Positions 1 to 5,317 of a stretch of 6,339 nucleotides of DNA are shown here, one piece after another. This stretch comes from CAYRVF01 sp964427535. GTDB taxonomy: Bacteria > Chloroflexota > Ktedonobacteria > Ktedonobacterales > JADMIN01. Position 1 is the first letter of the stretch. Every line of letters starts with the position of its first letter. The notes under the pieces were generated by a model that was not told where the DNA came from, searched no databases, and saw only the letters and a program-made list of their open reading frames with translations. The stretch spans positions 1 to 6,339 of the forward strand of contig CAYRVF010000190.1 of the NCBI GenBank assembly GCA_964427535.1. The letters are read 5' to 3'. A program made the position numbers and the translations under genes.

Positions 1-2
1 GC

Positions 3-92
3 GGCCTCGTCATCCTCGCCGTCGCCGTCACGCTCAACCCGCACGTCCGCCACGCACCGCCGATCGGCGAGGCGGATGCGGTCGGCGTGTGA
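3..92 (+). CDS. C-terminal tail of a probable membrane protein (partial, enters from the left)
   Basis: Frame 3 is open from the left edge to a TGA at 90-92 and gives 29 residues. It starts with a hydrophobic run (GLVILAVAVTL), followed by a polar, proline-containing tail (NPHVRHAPPIGEADAVGV). This looks like the end of a last transmembrane helix plus a short cytoplasmic tail, as in many MFS-type transporters. The family cannot be fixed from so little. The gene lies in the same direction as the exporter at 433, so the two could be neighbours in a transport locus, but the 340-bp gap argues against tight co-translation. A short hairpin (CAGCC at 101-105, GGCTG at 110-114) lies 8 nt after the stop, without a T tract. 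The other two forward frames here give arginine/serine-rich nonsense, which supports this frame. Confidence 0.5.
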   Translation, partial: GLVILAVAVTLNPHVRHAPPIGEADAVGV

Positions 93-297
93 CGACACAG
101 CAGCCGCGTGGCTGGTGCTCCCGCAGGCACGCCTCCAGTATCGTCGCCGTCACCTCCGCCGCGAACCGGCGCGCGAGCCTGTACGCGCCAGCCGCATCCG
201 CCTGCACGTCAATGGCACGCGCCGCGACGGGCAGCCCCTGCAATGCGCCGCCTGCGCTCCCCGTCATCGCTCACAGGTGGACGAACTTGCACGGAAA

Positions 298-369
298 TGT
301 CCGGCTGTCGAGATGACTGTACGGGACGATGTCGCCGCGATTGTCCGGAGTGTCGGTGGTGGGCCGGAC
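298..369. repeat. Repeated TGTCCGG motifs, two direct and one inverted
   Basis: TGTCCGGCTGTCG (298-310) and TGTCCGGAGTGTCG (342-355) are near-identical direct repeats 44 bp apart that differ by one base and one insertion. GTCCGG at 343-348 also faces CCGGAC at 364-369, giving a 6-bp inverted repeat with a 15-nt spacer. Their position 65-135 bp before the exporter start would suit operator half-sites, but the motif is short and GC-rich, so chance is possible. Confidence 0.3.
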
Positions 370-385
370 GGCGCGCCAGCATACT

Positions 386-433
386 TGAGGCGTCTGCAGC
401 ACAGCTCCGCAGCAGTGAACAGGAGACGCCTCA
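386..433 (+). promoter_or_regulatory. 10-bp perfect inverted repeat covering the exporter's ribosome-binding region
   Basis: TGAGGCGTCT (386-395) is exactly complementary to AGACGCCTCA (424-433), separated by 28 nt. In the transcript this would fold into a stem whose right arm contains the last two bases of the Shine-Dalgarno AGGAG (421-425), the whole SD-to-start spacer and the A of the ATG at 433. A shorter alternative pairing, CTGC (394-397) with GCAG (409-412), competes for the end of the left arm. This is the geometry of a translation-gating leader. The same dyad could instead be a DNA operator. No known riboswitch class is recognised. Confidence 0.45.
421..425 (+). promoter_or_regulatory. 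Shine-Dalgarno of the MFS exporter, fixes its start
   Basis: AGGAG lies 7 nt before the ATG at 433-435. It is the only strong ribosome-binding site upstream of the transmembrane region, and it rules out the longer open frame that begins near base 76. Confidence 0.85.
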
Positions 434-1713
434 TGACCGCATCGAGTATCGCATGCACACCGCCTCGCCAAGCAAGTTCACGCTTGCTCTGGCGCAACCG
501 GGCTTTCATGACCTTCGCGGCTGGCGATGCCGTCTCACTCTTCGGGACGGCGATGGCGACGATTGCAATGCCCCTGCTGGTCCTGCGGATGACGGGGTCG
601 GTGCAGCAGATGGGTCTCATCGCGACGCTGATGAGCGCGGGGAGCCTGCTCGCCGCCTTGATCGGCGGCGCCATCATAGACCGCTTTGACCGCTTCCGCG
701 TCCGGCTCGTCTGCTGTTTCGCCTCCGCCGCGCTGTTCTTGACCATCCCTGTCATGTGGTACGTGGTTGGACCTTCCATGTGGCTCCTGCGGCTCATCGC
801 GCTGCCGATAGGGTTCTTCGAGCTGACCGCATTTGTCGCCATGGCGGTCAGCCTGGCGAATTTCGTCGCGCCCGAGCAGATCACCCGCGCGACGAGTGTG
901 TTTGGCGTCTGCCAGTCCGTTGCGACCTTGCTTGGACCGATGGTTGCTGGGTATATCACCGTCCGCTTTGGTGGGGTGGTTGTCATGGCGCTTAATGCCG
1001 CGTCGTTCCTCGCCCTCGCCGCGGCGCTGCTCTCTCTGCGCGCAGCACGATCCGCAACGACACCTCGGCCAGCGCGTGAGCCTGCGTTTTGGAAGAGCGC
1101 AGTGAGGGGACTGCACTATGTCTGGGAGAACCGGTTGCTCTTCTGGGCGACCGTCATCCGCTTGGCTGGACTATGCTTCACGCTTGGTTCAGTTGACCTG
1201 ATGGTCTACCACCTGCAACATGAGGCGATGCTCTCCCCCAGTGCGGTCGGCCTGCTCTTGAGCGCGGGAGCATGCGGCGGACTGTGCGGAAATCTCCTGA
1301 CACCTGTGCTGCGGGAACGGTTGGGGTTCAGCCCGCTTTACCTGGGAGGAATCGCGCTCAGTGGCATCTCGCTCGCGTGCTTTGGCCTTTCGCAGCAGTT
1401 TGGTGTACTCCTGATTTGCGCGGTGACCTTCAGCTTTGGGGATGCCTTGGCCACCATCTCCGGCTACTCTCTCCGCATGCAGATCACACCGGAACCGCTG
1501 CAGGGCCGCGTCTTCAGCGCATTTCAGGCGATGATCTATGCGGGAGGCGGCGTGTCAATCGCGCTCGCCACGACTCTCGCCGCGCGAATCGGCGCCGGCG
1601 TGACCCTGGCGCTGCTCGGCGCCCTTGTCGCCCTTGTCGCAGCGGCTGGATTGAAGACGCCGATGCGCTACCGCCGACCAGAGCGGCACGCCCGCTATGC
1701 TGAAGCCGCCTAA
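433..1713 (+). CDS. MFS exporter, DHA3/MFS_3 type (drug or metabolite efflux)
   Basis: A 426-residue integral membrane protein with about 12 hydrophobic segments in two six-helix halves (roughly residues 25-202 and 236-407), split by a charged loop near 203-235. Residues 78-90, GGAIIDRFDRFRV, match the MFS motif A loop between helices 2 and 3. ATLLGPMVAGY (164-174) resembles the motif C of proton-driven exporters. EPLQGRVFSAFQAM (354-367) is the pattern before helix 11 seen in MFS_3 proteins such as EntS and macrolide exporters. The expected role is proton-coupled efflux of a small molecule across the cytoplasmic membrane; the substrate is unknown. The start is chosen from the AGGAG at 421-425 and the onset of transporter-like sequence. 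The gene converges on the regulator at 1710-4724 and their stop codons overlap by 4 bp. Length is normal for the family and no damage is visible. Confidence 0.92.
   Translation: MTASSIACTPPRQASSRLLWRNRAFMTFAAGDAVSLFGTAMATIAMPLLVLRMTGSVQQMGLIATLMSAGSLLAALIGGAIIDRFDRFRVRLVCCFASAALFLTIPVMWYVVGPSMWLLRLIALPIGFFELTAFVAMAVSLANFVAPEQITRATSVFGVCQSVATLLGPMVAGYITVRFGGVVVMALNAASFLALAAALLSLRAARSATTPRPAREPAFWKSAVRGLHYVWENRLLFWATVIRLAGLCFTLGSVDLMVYHLQHEAMLSPSAVGLLLSAGACGGLCGNLLTPVLRERLGFSPLYLGGIALSGISLACFGLSQQFGVLLICAVTFSFGDALATISGYSLRMQITPEPLQGRVFSAFQAMIYAGGGVSIALATTLAARIGAGVTLALLGALVALVAAAGLKTPMRYRRPERHARYAEAA
1710..1713. other. Four-base overlap of convergent stop codons
   Basis: The bases CTAA contain the exporter's TAA (1711-1713, plus strand) and the regulator's TAG (complement of 1710-1712, minus strand). 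The two genes therefore share 4 bp at their 3' ends with no intergenic space, and each transcript must run into the other's coding region before it can terminate. Confidence 0.9.
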
Positions 1714-4700
1714 ATTGCGTGCAGCGCGCGTTCGATGTGGGGAGCGTACCAGCGCTCCCCTAATTCACCGCAGATGGCGAGGGCGGCGTGCAGGCGTTCG
1801 CGCGCGAGCTCACGCTGCCCGAGCGAGGCAGCCAACGCTCCGAAGCGATAGAGCGTCTTGGCGTCGAGATGAGCGGTCGGCCCGGTTGGGCAGATTATCC
1901 GCGCGTGCGCCAGCGCCGCCTCAGCCTTCGCTCCCTCGGCAGGGTCCCCTTCGGCCAGCAGCGCGAGCATCCCCACGGCCCCGATATGATCGAAATAGTC
2001 GTCCTGGGCCCTGCCGTACTCATAGACCTCGGCGACAAGCTGGCGCGCCTTGACCGTGTCGCCCCCGAGATGCCACGCCCACGCCTGGAGCAGAGCTCGA
2101 TCGCCCCAGATGTGCGATTCGAACTCCAGCCTCATGAGATCGCCGTCCATCGCGACACGGGAGAGCTGCTCCTCAGCGGCCTCAGGTCGCCCGGCCAGCA
2201 AATCGTGCTCGGCCTGACAGAGCAGCATGCGGCCTCGTTCTTCTGGTTTTAAGCCAGGGCGAGCTTCAAGGCGCGCAAAATACTCCCGAGCCTCGGAGTC
2301 GCCGCCTTCGCACAGCGAAAGCCACCCCATGAACAGCAGCACCTCGGGTAGCATCTGCTCGCTTTGGAACTCCGGGGTCGCCAGAATGGACTCCCACAGC
2401 ACACGCGCCCGGGGCCATTGCCCACGAAAGAAGGCATTTTCCCCACGAATCCAGGTGAAGTGACAGATGAACACAACGTCGCCGGTCCTGGCGGCCACGT
2501 CGAAACCGCGCTCGGCATACATGAGATGACGATCCCATTCTGCTTTCGGATAGCACGTGCAGGAGAGATTGTTATACGCCACCGTCAAGACGGAGAGGAG
2601 GCCGAGCGCTTCCAGACGCGCGATACACTGCTCCTCCATGCGCCGCCCCTCGGCAAGCGATACTGCGCTGGCTGTGGCCGTGGCCACACGCATCTCGGCG
2701 TGGGCCTGCAGGGCCGCATCACCGGCCTGTTGCGCGTAGCTGAGTGCCCGCAGTGCGGCCGCAAGATTGGCATCGTGAGCGCGGCGCGACAGGGTGTGCA
2801 GCCGCGCGAGCGCCAGATAGGCTAACGCGAGGGAGCGGGGCGATATCTCCGTGGATGTGGTCGAGAACACGCCTTCGACCAGGGCGAGTCCTTCCGCTAT
2901 CGTTCCACGATGGCAGTGCACCTGCCCCAGGTGCGCCGCCACCCGCACCGCCTCGTCGTCGTGTCCCTGGGCGCGGTGAATAGCGAGGGCCTCGCTCAGG
3001 AATGCGATCGCGTCGTCAAAACGTCCGAGCACATAGCTGATGATTCCGCCCTGTTCGCAGGCATGGGCAACGGAAGCTGAATCTTCCTGGTCGCGCGCGA
3101 GGTCCAGCGCCAGGCGGTAGGCGTCCAACGCGGTGCTGTGTGCGTACACGCGTTCCGCCTCGGCGCCAGCCCGCAACGCGAAGGGTAACGCACGCTCGGG
3201 CTGGTCGCTCTCGCCGAAATGGCGGACGAGCTCTGCCGACCGCCGGGCATGATGACGATCGCGCAGGATCGCTTCCGCCGCCGCTCTATGCAGGTGCCGC
3301 CGCTGCCTCGAGCGCAGCTCGGCATAGCAGGTCTGTTGTATCAGGACATGCTCGAAAGTAAATCCGTCGCGATCGGCGTCACGGATAATGTGCGCGCGTG
3401 TCGCTTCCGCGAGGGACTCTTCCAGTGCCGTCTCGTCCCAGAGTCCTAGATGGAGCGCGTCGTCGAAGCGAAAAACATAGCCGAGCACGCTGACCGCATG
3501 CAGCACCTCTTGGGTGCGCGGGTCCAGCCGCGAGATGCGCACTCCAATGGCGGAGCGCACGCTCTCGGGAACAATCGGCGTACGAGAGTTGTGCGCCCGC
3601 CACCGCCCTTCCGCTATGATCAGGTCTCCTTGTTCACGCAAGGCCTGCACGACTTCTTGCACATAGAAAGGATTCCCTTCGGTCTGCTCGTGAATGGCCG
3701 CCACGAGCTCCTCACCGACAGACGCTTCCTTCAGGAGCGCGGCGATCAAGTCCGCTGTTCCCTGCAGGGCGAGCGGGCGCAGTTGCAGGCGCTCTGCCAG
3801 CCGCTCACGGGCAAATGCCAGGAGTGTCGCCTCCAGCGGATGCTGCCGATGGACCTCGATAGCGCGATATTGCCCCAGGATCAGCAGACGCGACCCGCGC
3901 GCCTGACGCGCCAAATGGAGCATGAGGTCGAGGCTGGCGTCATCGGCCCATTGCAGATCGTCGAGCGCGAGTACCAGCGGCGCCTCTTCGGCGAAGGCCT
4001 GCACGAAGCGCGTGACGGCGCGCATCAAACGGAACCGCTCGCCGTGTTCGTACAAGCGCTCCGGCGCATCGGCGGACATCTGGGCGAAGAGGCGCGCCGA
4101 CTCAGGGAAGTCTGTTGGGATGCGTGCGCGCAGTCGCGGGGAAGCGGCGTCGTACGCCGCCGCGAGGGCTTCGAGAAACGGAAAATAGGGGACCGACTGT
4201 GCCGTCTCGTAGCAGCGGCCGGGTAAGACATGGAATCCTTGCCTCCAGGCCGTCACCAATATCTCCTGGCCCAGACGCGTTTTCCCTGTGCCCGGGTCGC
4301 CAGCGAGAAGCACGACGTTCCCGTCGCCCGCCGCGACCTTCTCGAGCATCGCGGTCAGTCGCTGGTATTCGCTAGCACGCCCCACAAGTGGTTCCTCGGG
4401 TAGCGCGCCGATAAAATTGCCAGTGGGCCACGGGGGTGTTTCGGCGCGAGCCGCCGGACGCGGCGCACGGGTGGGGGAGTCGGCACCGTCGGATCGCAAC
4501 CGAGCCTGTCTCAGAAACGCAGCGCGGTCAGCATCTCCGAGGGAGAGGGCATCGGCCAGCAACTCGGCCGTATCTCGGCGCGGCACGCGGCGCGTGCCCC
4601 GCTCCAACGTCCCGATGGCGTCCGGACTCAGTCCAGACGCTGCGGCCAGATCTTCTTGCGTGAGGCCGCAGGCCATTCGGTGACGCCTCAACAACGTGCC

Positions 4701-4724
4701 AAATGATGAGCGTTGGCTCGCCAT
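1710..4724 (-). CDS. XRE-family HTH / AAA (STAND-type) ATPase / TPR transcriptional regulator
   Basis: A 1004-residue cytoplasmic protein. Residues about 7-60 form an XRE/Cro helix-turn-helix (LTQEDLAAASGLSPDAIGTLERG) expected to bind DNA. After a Pro/Ala linker (about 75-100), an AAA_16-like ATPase follows. It has Walker A GDPGTGKT (142-149, Lys148), Walker B LVLALDDLQWAD (250-261, Asp255-Asp256) and a sensor-like strand LLILGQYR (280-287). A winged-helix-like stretch (about 385-480) leads to helical TPR-like repeats from about 510 to the end, typical ligand- or partner-sensing modules. The layout matches signal-dependent STAND regulators such as MalT, except that the DNA-binding domain is N-terminal and XRE-type rather than C-terminal LuxR-type. 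The start at 4724 is set by GGAGG 7 nt upstream; an in-frame ATG at 4760 lacks a ribosome site. The gene faces the exporter tail to tail, making that gene a reasonable target. The inducer is unknown. Confidence 0.92.
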   Translation of the reverse strand: MASQRSSFGTLLRRHRMACGLTQEDLAAASGLSPDAIGTLERGTRRVPRRDTAELLADALSLGDADRAAFLRQARLRSDGADSPTRAPRPAARAETPPWPTGNFIGALPEEPLVGRASEYQRLTAMLEKVAAGDGNVVLLAGDPGTGKTRLGQEILVTAWRQGFHVLPGRCYETAQSVPYFPFLEALAAAYDAASPRLRARIPTDFPESARLFAQMSADAPERLYEHGERFRLMRAVTRFVQAFAEEAPLVLALDDLQWADDASLDLMLHLARQARGSRLLILGQYRAIEVHRQHPLEATLLAFARERLAERLQLRPLALQGTADLIAALLKEASVGEELVAAIHEQTEGNPFYVQEVVQALREQGDLIIAEGRWRAHNSRTPIVPESVRSAIGVRISRLDPRTQEVLHAVSVLGYVFRFDDALHLGLWDETALEESLAEATRAHIIRDADRDGFTFEHVLIQQTCYAELRSRQRRHLHRAAAEAILRDRHHARRSAELVRHFGESDQPERALPFALRAGAEAERVYAHSTALDAYRLALDLARDQEDSASVAHACEQGGIISYVLGRFDDAIAFLSEALAIHRAQGHDDEAVRVAAHLGQVHCHRGTIAEGLALVEGVFSTTSTEISPRSLALAYLALARLHTLSRRAHDANLAAALRALSYAQQAGDAALQAHAEMRVATATASAVSLAEGRRMEEQCIARLEALGLLSVLTVAYNNLSCTCYPKAEWDRHLMYAERGFDVAARTGDVVFICHFTWIRGENAFFRGQWPRARVLWESILATPEFQSEQMLPEVLLFMGWLSLCEGGDSEAREYFARLEARPGLKPEERGRMLLCQAEHDLLAGRPEAAEEQLSRVAMDGDLMRLEFESHIWGDRALLQAWAWHLGGDTVKARQLVAEVYEYGRAQDDYFDHIGAVGMLALLAEGDPAEGAKAEAALAHARIICPTGPTAHLDAKTLYRFGALAASLGQRELARERLHAALAICGELGERWYAPHIERALHAI
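1739..1760 (+). terminator. Terminator-like hairpin after the exporter, inside the regulator's coding end
   Basis: GGGGAGCG (1739-1746) pairs perfectly with CGCTCCCC (1753-1760). The six-base loop TACCAG can close by one more T-G pair. It starts 25 nt after the exporter's stop and is followed by TAATTC, a weak U tract. The same bases encode residues GERWYAP near the C-terminus of the regulator, so coding constraint could explain part of the symmetry. Position and stem strength suit exporter transcript termination; the poor U tract lowers confidence. Confidence 0.4.
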
Positions 4725-4731
4725 CGCAACG

Positions 4732-4736
4732 CCTCC
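4732..4736 (-). promoter_or_regulatory. Shine-Dalgarno of the XRE-ATPase regulator, fixes its start
   Basis: On the minus strand GGAGG precedes the ATG (4724-4722) by 7 nt, an ideal spacing. The ATG 12 codons further upstream (4760) would place this site inside the gene and has no such motif of its own. The protein from 4724, MASQRSSFGTLLRRHR, begins just before the helix-turn-helix, as usual for XRE proteins. Confidence 0.85.
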
Positions 4737-4795
4737 GATCCCGTTCCCAGCCCGCACCATCGCCCATCAGCATCACGTGTCGGGAGCAGGACTGA

Positions 4796-4827
4796 CAACG
4801 CGCGGCGCCGTCGCACGCCGCGCGTTG
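4796..4827 (-). promoter_or_regulatory. 12-bp perfect stem-loop in the predicted leader of the regulator
   Basis: CAACGCGCGGCG (4796-4807) is exactly complementary to CGCCGCGCGTTG (4816-4827) around an 8-nt spacer. If transcription starts near 4849, this hairpin forms roughly 20 nt into a leader of about 125 nt, some 70 nt before the start codon. No U tract follows on the minus strand (TCAGTCC), so a simple intrinsic terminator is unlikely. It could be a transcript-stabilising or pausing hairpin, or a dyad operator for autoregulation by the XRE domain. The symmetry is certain; the role is inferred. Confidence 0.5.
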
Positions 4828-4855
4828 GACGCCCCGGTTGCTGCGCTCGCCCTGA

Positions 4856-4884
4856 GTAGTACAACAGCCACAGGTACATGGCAA
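4856..4884 (-). promoter_or_regulatory. Candidate sigma-70 promoter of the XRE-ATPase regulator
   Basis: On the minus strand TTGCCA (4884-4879, five of six to TTGACA) is followed after exactly 17 nt by TACTAC (4861-4856, three of six to TATAAT). Predicted initiation is near 4849. The good -35 box, ideal spacer and correct orientation support it; the -10 box is weak, in keeping with a regulated promoter. Confidence 0.4.
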
Positions 4885-4900
4885 GAGGCGGAAAGCCTCT
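4884..4900. promoter_or_regulatory. 17-bp dyad touching the -35 box, possible operator
   Basis: AGAGGC (4884-4889) and GCCTCT (4895-4900) are perfect inverted arms around five bases, GGAAA on the plus strand. One arm overlaps the last base of the proposed -35 box (4879-4884). Dyads of this size are typical for homodimeric regulators, including XRE proteins. A hairpin role as terminator of transcription arriving from the kinase side is the alternative, but the minus strand continues TTGCCATG with no U run. Confidence 0.35.
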
Positions 4901-5074
4901 GAACACCTCAATATCCGCAAGGGCGCGGCTCCCCAGCGTACGGCCACGATCCCGCGCAGAGCGCGTCCGCTCGCGAAGGCACCTGTGCAGACGGGCAAGC
5001 ACATCTGGCCGATGGCAATTGGTGCCGCCGACGCGCTGTGCGGGATGCACGAAGCGTGCTACCCCTCGGCTGCC

Positions 5075-5305
5075 TTAAGATCGGCCGCGGGCGCCCCCTT
5101 GCCACAGGGGATCGCGCGCCGCCCGCCGCAGCACCTTGCCCACCGCACACTTGGGCAACTGCTCCGCGAAGCGCACCGACTGCGGCACTTTGTAACCTGC
5201 CAGCCGCTCGCGCGCGAAGGCGACCAGCTCCGTCTCGGTGGCCTGCGGACGTTCCAATCGAATCGACGCGCTCGCCGGGAGAATGATCACGCAGCTATGA
5301 GGCAA
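5075..5305 (-). pseudogene. Remnant of an acyl-CoA synthetase (AMP-binding enzyme C-terminal domain only)
   Basis: The frame ends with TAA at 5077-5075. From about base 5245 it reads like the AMP-binding_C domain of acyl-CoA synthetases: TETELVAFARERLAGYKVP, then QSVRFAEQLPKCAVGKVLRR and the family-type tail RDPLWQG. The GYKVP element and the lysine of the GK motif (residue 57 counting from the TTG at 5305), which catalyses the adenylation half-reaction in intact enzymes, are present. Intact enzymes have about 500 or more residues; here the ATP-binding N-terminal domain is absent. The frame is closed upstream by the TAG at 5320-5318, which is also the kinase stop. There is no ATG and no clear ribosome site, and the first 20 or so residues do not resemble the family. 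The piece is therefore a 3' gene fragment without activity, left by deletion or rearrangement. Its codons remain intact, so the event may be fairly recent. Confidence 0.75.
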
Positions 5306-5317
5306 TGGCCCGGCGCG

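Larger units (their letters stand above)
93..432. other. Gene-poor leader upstream of the MFS exporter
   Basis: No convincing gene is seen in these 340 bases. The exporter frame stays open upstream to about base 76, but the translation is arginine-rich and lacks transmembrane character. A minus-strand open frame (34-267) has no Shine-Dalgarno and no recognisable family. The stretch holds three copies of a TGTCCGG/CCGGAC motif (298-304, 342-348 and inverted at 364-369). Just before the exporter it holds a 10-bp inverted repeat. I found no good sigma-70 promoter: TTGCAC at 287-292 has no acceptable -10 box at normal spacing, and CATACT at 380-385 has no -35 box. Confidence 0.6.
4725..5074. other. 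Upstream region of the regulator, no gene
   Basis: The 350 bases between the synthetase remnant and the regulator contain no credible coding frame. The minus-strand frames that cross it (for example 4688-5050) overlap the real start of the regulator and have no domain. The half nearer the regulator holds its candidate promoter and two dyads. The half toward 5074 shows nothing I can name and may be decayed sequence linked to the loss of the synthetase gene. Confidence 0.6.

Noticed and set aside
34..267. Minus-strand open frame of 77 codons
   Set aside because: It has fair codon use but no ribosome site or recognised family, and it overlaps the end of the plus-strand gene by 59 bp. Kept as unproven.
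287..315. TTGCAC as a -35 box for the exporter
   Set aside because: At 17-18 nt spacing the -10 candidates are GAGATG or AGATGA, too far from TATAAT.
76..432. N-terminal extension of the exporter frame (119 extra codons)
   Set aside because: The translation is arginine-rich with no membrane or domain character, and a strong Shine-Dalgarno sits at 421-425 just before the ATG at 433.
264..986. Minus-strand open frame of 240 codons across the exporter start
   Set aside because: It is antisense to clear transporter coding sequence and its translation is low-complexity in Arg, Ser and Thr.
3450..4226. Plus-strand open frame of 258 codons
   Set aside because: It lies wholly antisense to the conserved ATPase region of the regulator. 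Long antisense frames are common opposite GC-rich genes, and it has no ribosome site or domain.
4688..5050. Minus-strand open frame of 120 codons in the regulator's upstream region
   Set aside because: It overlaps the regulator's start in another frame, has no recognisable domain and crosses the promoter and stem-loop.
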